Shown here: positions 1 through 7,429 of the stretch, piece by piece
How positions within the stretch are numbered: position 1 is the stretch's first letter
Layout: each line of letters opens with the position of its first letter
NCBI GenBank assembly: GCA_937922785.1
Contig: CALAJQ010000023.1
Span: 210,085-274,084, forward strand
Direction of reading: 5' to 3'
Length of the DNA stretch: 64,000 nucleotides
Origin: an uncultured Acidimicrobiales bacterium
Lineage (GTDB): Bacteria > Actinomycetota > Acidimicrobiia > Acidimicrobiales > SZUA-35
Notes under the pieces: generated by a model
Databases searched by the model: none
What the model was told of the DNA's origin: nothing
What the model saw: only the letters and a program-made list of their open reading frames with translations
Program-made: the position numbers and the translations under genes

Positions 1-733
1 TTGCTATCTCGTAGAAGAAATACATCGGAACTGCCAGGATCATCAGAGTGAACGGGTCACCGGTAGGCGTTACGAAGGCGGCGAGGATGACCACTGCAAC
101 TATTGCGATGCGTCGATTCTTTTTGAGGGTCTTGGTGTTCAGTATGCCGATCATCTGAAGGAACACAAGAATCAGGGGGAACTCAAATGCAAGGCCGAAG
201 GCCAGAAGCATCTTGATTAGGAACGACAGATATTCGTTAGGCGTGAACTGAGCGTCGAACAGCCCCTCTGGCCCAAAGCTGGTTAACACGTCGAGCGCCC
301 TTGGAAGGAATACAAACCCGAGGGTGATGCCGGCAAGCAACAGAATGATGCTCACAAGGACAAACGGGATGAGCATCTTCTTTTCTTTGGGGTACAGCCC
401 CGGCATCACAAAGCGTGCGAGCTGGTAGAAGATGACGGGAATGGCCAGGATTAAGCCGCCGTATCCTGCCAAAGTAAGAACAGTGTTGAATTCGCCAAGC
501 GGGTTTGTCACGATAAACGAGCAGGCGTCGACTGGGCGGATGTCGCAATATGGCTCAGACAAGAACTCGAACAGCGGCTTGTTGACGATGTAGACCAAGA
601 TTGCGCCAACGATGATGGCGGCAACACATTTGATTAGTCGGCTGCGCAACTCCCCCAGGTGTTCGACAAGAGCCATCTCTCCGTCTTCACCGGGTGCTGC
701 CTTCTTTGCCTTGGCCTTGGATTTGCCAAACAT
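1..733 (-). CDS. tatC: Sec-independent translocase TatC (partial, 3' end outside window)
   Basis: Inner-membrane core of the twin-arginine translocase, which binds RR signal peptides and exports folded proteins. Reading from the ATG at 733, about 244 codons are visible before the window edge cuts the gene. The N-terminus carries the family motif (MALVEHLGELRSRLIK) followed by alternating hydrophobic segments, and the loop FYQLARFVMPGLYPKEKK before a TM helix is typical of TatC. The last residues seen (ILAVPMYFFYEIA) are near the normal C-terminus, so only a small part is missing. It starts 2 nt after the tatB stop, so the two are co-transcribed. Confidence 0.95.
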   Translation of the reverse strand, partial: MFGKSKAKAKKAAPGEDGEMALVEHLGELRSRLIKCVAAIIVGAILVYIVNKPLFEFLSEPYCDIRPVDACSFIVTNPLGEFNTVLTLAGYGGLILAIPVIFYQLARFVMPGLYPKEKKMLIPFVLVSIILLLAGITLGFVFLPRALDVLTSFGPEGLFDAQFTPNEYLSFLIKMLLAFGLAFEFPLILVFLQMIGILNTKTLKKNRRIAIVAVVILAAFVTPTGDPFTLMILAVPMYFFYEIA

Positions 734-735
734 CC

Positions 736-1260
736 TCACGACTGTGGCTCGCCTTCAGGATCGACCGGGTCGACTGGCTCGACAAGGTTTTCGGCTTGGC
801 TTTGCTCAGGCTCTGACACCTGTGCCGCCTCTGACGCCTCTGACGCCTCTGACGTATTGTCGGTGCGATGCGCCGGAGGCTGGGGCTTGGTGATTGGCTG
901 GGCTGCGTCGGCGGCCGCAGCGTCTCTGGCCGCTTTTTCTTCGGCCAGTTGGCGGGTGGACTTGCCCTCGGTTTCGCTCACAGGTTTGGTTTCAGACTCG
1001 GGCACCGTTCCGTAGGCGCCGGGGCCAATTATCGGATCGGTCGTGGTGCCGGTTCCCCGTGGCTTGCCTTCAGCCCAATTGTTGGGGTCAAGCTCGTCCA
1101 TTCCGGACATAAAGTCCTTCTTCAGGCCGTCAGCCATGCTGCGTAGTTGGCCAGCGCCTTTGCCGATTTTGCGCAGAACACCCGGTAATTGTTCTGGTCC
1201 GACAACTATTAGAGCGATGAGGGCGATTACCAAAACCTCAGCCGGTCCGATGTTGAGCAT
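736..1260 (-). CDS. tatB: Twin-arginine translocase subunit TatB/TatA type
   Basis: Single-span Tat component of 174 aa. The start MLNIGPAEVLVIALIALIVV is the N-terminal TM segment, followed by the hallmark GPEQLP and an amphipathic helix (VLRKIGKGAGQLRSMADGL). The remaining ~110 residues are an unusually long acidic, low-complexity tail with a SEA-SEA-SEA triplet and two VDP units encoded by 9-nt and 12-nt DNA repeats. The TatB assignment over TatA rests on length and the adjacent tatC; TatA/B of actinobacteria are hard to separate by sequence. The start has no Shine-Dalgarno but a -10-like TAACCT 6 nt upstream. Confidence 0.88.
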   Translation of the reverse strand: MLNIGPAEVLVIALIALIVVGPEQLPGVLRKIGKGAGQLRSMADGLKKDFMSGMDELDPNNWAEGKPRGTGTTTDPIIGPGAYGTVPESETKPVSETEGKSTRQLAEEKAARDAAAADAAQPITKPQPPAHRTDNTSEASEASEAAQVSEPEQSQAENLVEPVDPVDPEGEPQS

Positions 1261-1266
1261 TAGTTC

Positions 1267-1272
1267 AGGTTA
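1267..1272 (-). promoter_or_regulatory. -10 element for leaderless tatB transcript
   Basis: TAACCT on the minus strand lies 6 nt before the tatB ATG at 1260. At that distance the expected transcription start falls on or next to the A of ATG. No -35 hexamer is obvious. Confidence 0.45.
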
Positions 1273-1361
1273 GAGGTACCAGCAAAACATTGGTGATACC
1301 CGCACCAAATGTCAGCTAAACACAGAACCTGGTTCCCGGTCTTCCCGACCCGAAGCCGGGT

Positions 1362-1429
1362 GCCGGGCGGCCTCCGTGGCCGGGAAACGGAAAAAGCCGG
1401 GCGGCCTCCGTGGCCGGGGAACGGAAAAA
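1362..1429. repeat. 34-bp tandem duplication
   Basis: Two adjacent 34-bp copies (1362-1395 and 1396-1429) starting GCCGGGCGGCCTCCG and ending CGGAAAAA differ at a single base. They lie in the gap between tatB and the zinc-ribbon gene, just beyond a terminator. Each copy contains a GGCCTCCGTGGCC-type internal palindrome that could form a hairpin. Confidence 0.8.
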
Positions 1430-1432
1430 GCA

Positions 1433-1463
1433 AAGAGCGGCCGCCCGTTAGGCAGCCGCTCTT
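1433..1463 (-). terminator. Rho-independent terminator of the zinc-ribbon gene
   Basis: AAGAGCGGC (1433-1441) and GCCGCTCTT (1455-1463) form a 9-bp perfect stem with additional inner GCC/GGC pairing. On the minus strand the hairpin is followed by TTTGCTTTTT. It sits about 20 nt after the stop of the 1484-1813 gene. Confidence 0.8.
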
Positions 1464-1483
1464 ATGGGGAGGAGAAATAGTCC

Positions 1484-1813
1484 TTAGCCGGTGAATTCGG
1501 CGAGGGCCTGTTCCAATGCGGAGTCGTTTGCTAGCAAGTCGTGGAAGTCCAGGAGGTCATCATGGTTGATGGGGTCTCCAACTCGAGGTTCTGAGAGTTC
1601 TGCCGGCAAACGCCAGGTAGTGAATGAGACTCCACTCGCCACCAAAAGGTCGATCGTTCGCGGTTCTGCAGACTTAACGACAGTCATTTCACAATGCGGA
1701 CAACGGAAGGAATATGTCCCTGCGTTGTTGTCGTCACAAATTCGGACGTGCACGTCGGCTGTGGTTAGCTCCACGTCTCCGCAATCTGGACAACTTGCTC
1801 GAATAGTAGCCAT
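1484..1813 (-). CDS. Small zinc-ribbon protein, unknown function
   Basis: 109 aa. The start MATIRASCPDCG begins a zinc ribbon with two CxxC knuckles (CPDCG near residue 8 and CPHCE near residue 37), followed by an acidic helical C-terminal half ending LLANDSALEQALAEFTG. The ATG at 1813 is chosen over an ATG six codons upstream because a strong AGGAGGAG Shine-Dalgarno lies 5 nt before it. It resembles a group of short conserved actinobacterial proteins, but no biochemical role can be assigned. It is monocistronic, with its own terminator. Confidence 0.8.
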   Translation of the reverse strand: MATIRASCPDCGDVELTTADVHVRICDDNNAGTYSFRCPHCEMTVVKSAEPRTIDLLVASGVSFTTWRLPAELSEPRVGDPINHDDLLDFHDLLANDSALEQALAEFTG

Positions 1814-2003
1814 GTGGCTCCTCCTACCCATCTCTTTCGTAAAGATAGATTCGGCAGACGAGGGCTCTCTCTTAAGTCATTGAGCAAGAGAACTCTCCCC
1901 TGCCCCAGCTCGCTATTGTTTCCACTGATGGCCGCTAGCGGGTGGATGCAACGGTTATTCTTCGAACCATGACGTCCACAACCGCTTCAGAACTGGGTTT
2001 TCG

Positions 2004-2738
2004 ATGAATCCTCGTCACAGAACATTGGGCGGCCCTGCCATTCTGTTTGCTCATCGTGGAGCAAAGGCTCATGCCCAAGAGAACACGATTGAAGCCTTCG
2101 AATTGGCTCTCGAAATGGGCGCGACCGGTCTAGAGACCGATATTTGGTTAACTTCAGATGGCATTCCGGTGCTTGATCACGACGGTGTTGCTGGCTCACT
2201 TTTGCGACGGCGTTCCATTTCAAAGATGAAACGGTCTGAGCTTCCCGAACATATTCCAAGCCTGGAAGAATTCTACGACGCTATCGATGCCACTGTTCCA
2301 CTCTCCATTGATGTGAAGGATTCTGCTGCCTTCGACGCCATTGTCCAGGTGGCTCGATCTGCAAACAAAGAAGAACTTGTTTGGCTGTGCCATCCCAGCT
2401 ACGCCGAACTCCAGAAGCATCGCCAGGACACTTCTGCCAAACTGATCTGCTCAACTCGGCTATCCAAACTGAATGATGGCCTTGAGCGCCACGCTCAGAG
2501 ACTTCGAGATGCCGAGATTGACGGATTAAACATGCACCACAGCGACTGGTCTGCGGGTGCAATCGCCACTCTTCACCGCTTCGAACGGTTGACGCTTGGG
2601 TGGGACGCCCAGTTCGAGCGACAGATCGCAAAGTTGATTGACTATGGCATCGACGGAGTCTTCTCTGATCACGTCGATCGAATGGCAGCTACTGCCGCGC
2701 AGTTCAGCGGTACCGAAGCGGCCGAATCACAGGAGTAA
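2004..2738 (+). CDS. Glycerophosphodiester phosphodiesterase
   Basis: 244 aa GDPD-family TIM-barrel enzyme that hydrolyses glycerophosphodiesters to glycerol-3-phosphate and an alcohol. Diagnostic residues are all near the N-terminus: HRG (H17, R18), QENT (E26), ETDIWLTSDG (E44, D46) and DHDG (H59). There is no signal peptide, so it is probably cytoplasmic (UgpQ type). It is followed 2 nt later by the RNase gene and probably shares its transcript. Confidence 0.9.
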   Translation: MNPRHRTLGGPAILFAHRGAKAHAQENTIEAFELALEMGATGLETDIWLTSDGIPVLDHDGVAGSLLRRRSISKMKRSELPEHIPSLEEFYDAIDATVPLSIDVKDSAAFDAIVQVARSANKEELVWLCHPSYAELQKHRQDTSAKLICSTRLSKLNDGLERHAQRLRDAEIDGLNMHHSDWSAGAIATLHRFERLTLGWDAQFERQIAKLIDYGIDGVFSDHVDRMAATAAQFSGTEAAESQE

Positions 2739-2740
2739 TA

Positions 2741-3223
2741 GTGTCAGACACAGCCAAGGGCTTTCTAGCTGGAGTTTTATTGATCGCGTGCGTGTGGGCC
2801 GCTACTGGTCTTCTGGGCGGTTCCGATCAAACGATCGATGCGACCCAACCACCGCCGACCCAAACCGAGGCGAGCGGCGGTCAGGCTCAAGAGACGACTC
2901 CAGCAACCACTCTGGCCGAAGATCTGACAGCGGTGCCGTTCTCGGACCTCGACACCATGACCCTGGATGAGTTGCCACCAGAAGCCGTGGACACAATTAA
3001 TCTGATTCTCGAGGGCGGCCCGTATCCATTTGGCAAGGACGACAGCGTCTTCCAAAACCGCGAGGGGTACTTGCCAGATTTTGAGCGCGGCCACTACCGG
3101 GAGTACACGGTTATCACCCCCGGGTCAGATGACCGCGGCGCTAGAAGGATTGTTGCTGGACAGCGCGGAGAGATCTATTACACCTCTGACCACTACAACT
3201 CCTTCCGAGAGGTGCTGTTGTGA
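2741..3223 (+). CDS. Exported guanyl-specific ribonuclease (RNase Sa/barnase superfamily)
   Basis: 160 aa. Residues 8-27 form a hydrophobic export segment that includes a possible lipobox (LIAC, Cys17). A Thr/Pro/Gln-rich linker follows to about residue 75, then a microbial RNase domain very close to Streptomyces RNase Sa: LPPEAVDTINLI, VFQNRE, HYREYTVITPG, RGARRIV and SDHYNSF. By comparison, Glu121 is the general base, Arg132/Arg136 bind phosphate and His151 is the general acid. It uses a GTG start with a CAGGAG Shine-Dalgarno. The stop overlaps the barstar start (GTGA). Whether it is released, lipid-anchored or membrane-anchored is inference. Confidence 0.9.
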   Translation: MSDTAKGFLAGVLLIACVWAATGLLGGSDQTIDATQPPPTQTEASGGQAQETTPATTLAEDLTAVPFSDLDTMTLDELPPEAVDTINLILEGGPYPFGKDDSVFQNREGYLPDFERGHYREYTVITPGSDDRGARRIVAGQRGEIYYTSDHYNSFREVLL

Positions 3224-3642
3224 GCCAAATCACCGCGCTGCTGATGAACTTCGTAGCTCCTGGAGTCTGGGCTGCGAGCGAACTTACTCAACCCGAAATC
3301 GACCTGGCCGCCAAGACCGGCCACCGGCTTCTGCGTGTAGACCTTGCTGGTGCGTCTGACAAGACGGCCCTGATGGACGCACTGGCACGAGACCTGGAGT
3401 TGCCTGAGTACTTCGGCAAGAACTTTGACGCGTTGGAAGAGTGTCTGGGCGAGCTACCTGAACAATCGATTGTGGTGCTCCTGAATGGCACCGAGCTTTG
3501 GAAGACAGACCCGAAGAGCGCCCAAACTTTGAACGACATATTCACCGATGCCGCCATCGTGGTGCCGGCTAGGAGCTATGTCTGGGTAGGCGTTGCTGTT
3601 GCCAAGGTTCCAGCTATACCGCAGTTCTGGTCCTCGCTTTAG
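3220..3642 (+). CDS. Barstar-family ribonuclease inhibitor
   Basis: 140 aa cytoplasmic immunity protein expected to plug the active site of the RNase encoded immediately upstream. The barstar signature lies at residues 61-80 (YFGKNFDALEECLGEL); Asp70 and Phe69 occupy the positions of the barnase-binding Asp39/Trp38 of barstar. The GTG start overlaps the RNase stop by 4 nt, so the two are translationally coupled. The 3' end overlaps the convergent signal peptidase gene by 4 nt. Confidence 0.9.
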   Translation: MSQITALLMNFVAPGVWAASELTQPEIDLAAKTGHRLLRVDLAGASDKTALMDALARDLELPEYFGKNFDALEECLGELPEQSIVVLLNGTELWKTDPKSAQTLNDIFTDAAIVVPARSYVWVGVAVAKVPAIPQFWSSL

Positions 3643-4658
3643 AGCGATCCAACTCGATCCAGCGGCCAGAACGTAACAAAAGCTCGACCCGCTACGCGTT
3701 CTTGATCAACCGTGCCAAAGAGCCGTGAGTCAAATGACTGGTCGCGGTTATCTCCCATCACAAACAATTCGCCCTCGGGCACCGTTACCGGACCGAAGTC
3801 AGCAAAGTTACGATTGTCCTCATCGACGTAGGGCTCATTCAGCAAGACTCCGTCGATGTAGATGAGATTGTCTCGACCCTCGACACTTTCGCCCGGCAAC
3901 CCTATGACACGTTTGATGAGATCTCTTATCTCGCCGATCTCTTCAGGCTTACGGGCAAAGACCACGACGTCACCGCGGTCCACCTCGCCCCACTGATAGC
4001 TAAGCCGGTTTACAAGAACTCGATCTCGAATCTCAAGTGTTGTTTCCATCGATTCAGATGGGATCCAGAAGGCTTGGAAGATGAATTGGCGCAAAACCAA
4101 AGCCATGACAACCGCCCCAACAAGGACAACCGCCCACTCAAGAACTACGCGGCCAATTCCGTCAGGGTCCGGGTCATCAATATTGGGGCCGGCCTCGACC
4201 TCAGCAACTTCAGCTTCGATTGAAGCCTCAATCTCTGCGGGCTCTGGAGCCTCGACTTCGGCAGGCTCCTCAACTTCAGCTTCGACGATCTCGTCGAGCT
4301 GCTCAACCTCAACCTCAACTTCTGCTTCAGCTTCAGCTTCTGCTTCAGCTTCAGTCTCAGCCGCTGCCTTAACTTCTACAGGCTCCTCAGCCTCTGGCTC
4401 GACTTCGGCCTGTGCTTCGACTTCGGTCTCAGCGTCTGCGGGCTCGTCAGCCACCTCAGTCTCTACATCTGGCTGAGGGGAGATTCCCAGGAGCTCTGCA
4501 GTTTCGGCAGAAAGTCCTGACTCGTCAGCCGATGAATCACCTGGCGACTCAGCCGATAGTCCTTGCAACCCACCAGGGACACCCCGGGCGCCGATGAGTG
4601 CGCCCATAAGCGACTCTTGAACATCGGGAGATTCGTTCCCATCGACCTCTTCGTCCAT
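3639..4658 (-). CDS. lepB: Signal peptidase I, second copy, with Glu-rich N-terminal extension
   Basis: 339 aa from the ATG at 4658; the open frame continues upstream into the preceding gene, so the internal ATG is preferred. Residues 1-170 are a cytoplasmic acidic extension with long alternating EA/EV runs encoded by a 6-nt DNA repeat. A TM helix (172-190) and the catalytic domain follow: Ser203 in PSESM, Lys249 in DLIKRVIG and the GDNRDQSFDSR box. It cleaves signal peptides of Sec and Tat substrates at the outer face of the membrane. It is a tandem paralogue of the 4669-5487 gene, 10 nt downstream of it, and both end in a WPL-R-GSL motif. Confidence 0.9.
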   Translation of the reverse strand: MDEEVDGNESPDVQESLMGALIGARGVPGGLQGLSAESPGDSSADESGLSAETAELLGISPQPDVETEVADEPADAETEVEAQAEVEPEAEEPVEVKAAAETEAEAEAEAEAEVEVEVEQLDEIVEAEVEEPAEVEAPEPAEIEASIEAEVAEVEAGPNIDDPDPDGIGRVVLEWAVVLVGAVVMALVLRQFIFQAFWIPSESMETTLEIRDRVLVNRLSYQWGEVDRGDVVVFARKPEEIGEIRDLIKRVIGLPGESVEGRDNLIYIDGVLLNEPYVDEDNRNFADFGPVTVPEGELFVMGDNRDQSFDSRLFGTVDQERVAGRAFVTFWPLDRVGSL

Positions 4659-4668
4659 TAAAGGCACT

Positions 4669-5487
4669 CTAGAGGGAGCCAGCCCTCCCAAGGGGCCAGT
4701 AAGTAATGAAAGCTCGTCCAGCGGCACGATCGGAATCGATTGCCCCAAATCGTCGAGAGTCCAACGAATCGTCGCGGTTGTCCCCCATTACGAATATTTG
4801 CCCCTCTCCGACCAGCTCTGGACCAAAGTCTGGGTAGGACCTGTTGTCGTCGTCGATGTAAGGCTCGTCAAGACGAACACCGTTGATATAGATCACACCG
4901 TCGCGACCTTCTACTTCATCTCCGGGCAGTCCGATTATCCGTTTGATTAGATCTCTTGTGGTCCCCGGTTCGTTTGGCAAGCGAGAGAACACCACAACAT
5001 CTCCCCGACTGTGTTCGGTCCACTTGTAGCTGAGGCGGTTAACCAAGACCCTGTCGTCGGGCACAAGCGTGCTCTCCATCGATCCCGATTCGATGTAGAA
5101 CGCCTGAAACAAGAATTGGCGAACAAGTACCGAGATCACGACTGCGCACAGAACAACCACTGCCCACTCAGCAAGCGATCTCAGGCCAGGTTTCGAAGCA
5201 ACAGCAGAGGGACCTGACTTTTCTGTTCCCTCAACTACCGATGAATGATCAACAGCCCCGGGCCCAGAACTGCGGGGCCCCGCACTGTCGAGCCCTGCAC
5301 TGTCGAGCCCTGCGGTGTCGAGGGTAGTTTCGGTCAAAGCTGAGTCAGTCAAAGCTGGAGTGAGGCCAGTCAACCCGTCAGGAGATGGAATCGCAGTCTC
5401 GGCCGCAAGCAGGGCACCCAGCACAGAAGCTTGAACGTGGTCATCATGGACCGTGCCATCTTCACCATTGTCGGATTTGGTAGACAA
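4669..5487 (-). CDS. lepB: Signal peptidase I, first copy
   Basis: 272 aa. A ~105-residue cytoplasmic extension with LDSAG repeats (15-bp DNA repeat near 5286-5320) precedes the TM helix (106-122), then the S26 peptidase domain: Ser136 in ESGSM, Lys182 in DLIKRIIG and GDNRDDSLDSRR. The extension shares a VQ-S-GAL motif (residues 19-28) with the neighbouring paralogue although the rest of the extension differs. It starts 3 nt after pafC stops, so it is in the pafB-pafC transcript. Confidence 0.92.
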   Translation of the reverse strand: MSTKSDNGEDGTVHDDHVQASVLGALLAAETAIPSPDGLTGLTPALTDSALTETTLDTAGLDSAGLDSAGPRSSGPGAVDHSSVVEGTEKSGPSAVASKPGLRSLAEWAVVVLCAVVISVLVRQFLFQAFYIESGSMESTLVPDDRVLVNRLSYKWTEHSRGDVVVFSRLPNEPGTTRDLIKRIIGLPGDEVEGRDGVIYINGVRLDEPYIDDDNRSYPDFGPELVGEGQIFVMGDNRDDSLDSRRFGAIDSDRAAGRAFITYWPLGRAGSL

Positions 5488-5490
5488 CTT

Positions 5491-6465
5491 CTACTTCCCG
5501 TACCGCTGGAGAATCCGTGCTGCAGCCCGAGATCTGATCGTAGCGACATCGTCTAGCCCGTCGGCGCCCACCACCTCTGATCGCGCTCCGAGTTGTACGA
5601 GAAGACGTTCGAGCCATGGCATCGCAGTAATCACTAACGTCGCCTTGATTGAACCATCGGCCATGACTTTGTGATCCTGCACGGGGTAGGTCTCCACAAC
5701 CCATGCACTTTCTGGAGCAAGTCGCAGGGTGACGGTTGGATCATTCGGGCGCGGATGGAACACTTGGGTCTCGCCATCACCCACCAACGCCGAATCATCT
5801 GGACGGTGCTGGCTGACTGTGCCCAATGCATCGAAACCCTCGATGCGATCGAGTCGAAATATCCGCTCCCCATCGGCCTGGGAACACCACGCAACCACGT
5901 ACCAAGAGCCGTCCTGGGCGAATACCCGCCAAGGAGCGATCTTTCGTTCGGCTACTGAATCACTGTTTGCGGAGTAGTAGCGGATGTTCACTTCAGTACC
6001 TTCGACACTCGCCTTACGTAACTCTGTAAGTACCTCTGCCTCGGCCGCTCCGAGATCTACTTCGATTGCGCCCGCTGCACCTGGGCTTAATGTTGTTGCG
6101 ACCTTGGCCAACGCTCTGTCGAGTGGGCCGTCGGCCTCGCCGCCGGGAAGCGACCGCAAGCCCTCGCTTGCGGCCAGCAGCGTGAGCGCTTCGCCGTGGG
6201 ATAGCCGAAGCGGCCTGGAGAAGTAGTCAGCAAATTTGATTGTGAGGCCACCAGTTTCGGGGTCTTCAAGAATGTCAATCAGAGTGTCGGGGGTATACGG
6301 GGGCAGACCCACCATCCAGAGCACATCGAGTTCAGCCTCTAAGGCGTCGGGCTCCATGCCGAATCGATCTGCGATTTGGGCCATAGTGTGACCTGGATTT
6401 GCCACAATCCAAGGCACCACGGCAAGCATCAGCTTGAGGCGGTCACCTGCCGAAACCGGGGCCAC
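5491..6465 (-). CDS. pafC: WYL-domain regulator PafC
   Basis: 324 aa. Partner of PafB; in mycobacteria the PafBC pair activates the RecA/LexA-independent DNA-damage response. A winged-helix region at the N-terminus (AQIADRFGMEPDALEAELDVL) is followed by a WYL domain (INIRYYSANSD-like strand, WRVFAQDGSWYVVAWC, RIFRLDRI) and a C-terminal WCX region. The GTG at 6465 overlaps the pafB stop (TAGTG) and is preceded by GGGGGAG, so it is preferred over the ATG ten codons upstream. Confidence 0.9.
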   Translation of the reverse strand: MAPVSAGDRLKLMLAVVPWIVANPGHTMAQIADRFGMEPDALEAELDVLWMVGLPPYTPDTLIDILEDPETGGLTIKFADYFSRPLRLSHGEALTLLAASEGLRSLPGGEADGPLDRALAKVATTLSPGAAGAIEVDLGAAEAEVLTELRKASVEGTEVNIRYYSANSDSVAERKIAPWRVFAQDGSWYVVAWCSQADGERIFRLDRIEGFDALGTVSQHRPDDSALVGDGETQVFHPRPNDPTVTLRLAPESAWVVETYPVQDHKVMADGSIKATLVITAMPWLERLLVQLGARSEVVGADGLDDVATIRSRAAARILQRYGK

Positions 6466-7409
6466 TAACTCTCCCCCACAATTGTCGACAGCCATCGGAC
6501 AATGTCGTCCCGCAACTCTTGAGGCGCCAGCAATTCGGCCTGATCACCTAAGCCGAGAACAAAGAATCTGAATGCGTCGACGTTGCTGACTGACACATCA
6601 AACTCAACCCCCTCCGCCGAGGGTCGAACCGCTATTGCGCTCTGACCAAGCATTCGCTCAGCAATCGGTGCACGGTCCTGGCTAACCCAAAGAACAGCTT
6701 TGTGTGGCTCCTCATCGCCAATCTCCCAGGCCCTTAGCGTCCGTTCCCGCTGTCCTTCAGGAGCCGGTTCAGCGTCGCCCGGTTCACCGAGAAGTTCGAT
6801 CTCTCCGGCGATTCGACTTAGCCGATAGTTGCGAGCATCTTCCCGATTGTGGTCATAGCCAATGAGATACCAACGACCACGGGCAAAGTCGAGCCTCCAG
6901 GGGCTGACCTCGCGATCGAGGTCGTTATAGCCAAAGGAGATCTTGCGCCGCTCAACGATTGCTCCGAACAACGGGATGAGTGTCGGACTCATCGGTAGAG
7001 ACGCAAGCGGGTCCTGCTCACTTGAATCGTCTCCGAAGGGCACCAATCCTCCAAGTTTCCAAAGGGCGGCTGCTTCGGTGGCGCCGTCGAAACTAACAGT
7101 CAGTGCGGCAAGCCTTAATGCGGCTAACTCGTCGGGTGTCAGCTCTGGGTCGGGCAAGTAGTAGTCATCGTGGTTGATGAGGTAACCCTCTACCGGTGGG
7201 TCTTTGAAAGTGATCTGCACCATCGAAAGAGGAATACCCAAAGCTCGAAGGTCATCCTTGTCACGCTCGAAGGCACGGTTGAAGGACAACGGGGCTTCGG
7301 GATACCCGGGCACCTTAAGCTTCAGCTCTTGCGCCGTTAGGGGCGTGGTGCTGTTGAGCAACACTGCGGTTAGCTTCAGCAGCCTTTCTAACTTCTCGGT
7401 GCGCGCCAT
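6465..7409 (-). CDS. pafB: WYL-domain regulator PafB
   Basis: 314 aa. It has an N-terminal winged helix-turn-helix (LERLLKLTAVLLNSTTPLTAQEL) and a WYL domain (ISFGYNDLDREVSPWRLDF, RWYLIGYDHNREDARNYRLSRI). It forms the PafBC heterodimeric transcription activator with the next gene. It lies 20 nt downstream of pafA, the normal actinobacterial order, so it is probably read from the proteasome transcript. Confidence 0.9.
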   Translation of the reverse strand: MARTEKLERLLKLTAVLLNSTTPLTAQELKLKVPGYPEAPLSFNRAFERDKDDLRALGIPLSMVQITFKDPPVEGYLINHDDYYLPDPELTPDELAALRLAALTVSFDGATEAAALWKLGGLVPFGDDSSEQDPLASLPMSPTLIPLFGAIVERRKISFGYNDLDREVSPWRLDFARGRWYLIGYDHNREDARNYRLSRIAGEIELLGEPGDAEPAPEGQRERTLRAWEIGDEEPHKAVLWVSQDRAPIAERMLGQSAIAVRPSAEGVEFDVSVSNVDAFRFFVLGLGDQAELLAPQELRDDIVRWLSTIVGES

Positions 7410-7429
7410 TTCCTAGCCATCCATGACGA

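Noticed and set aside
1432..1815. Horizontal transfer or mobile element around the zinc-ribbon gene
   Set aside because: There is no transposase, no inverted terminal repeats and no marked base-composition shift; the nearby repeat is a simple tandem duplication.
4081..4476. Plus-strand open frame rich in Ser/Thr/Ala
   Set aside because: It is the complement of the Glu/Ala repeat tail of the signal peptidase; the low-complexity sequence follows from the codon repeat on the other strand.
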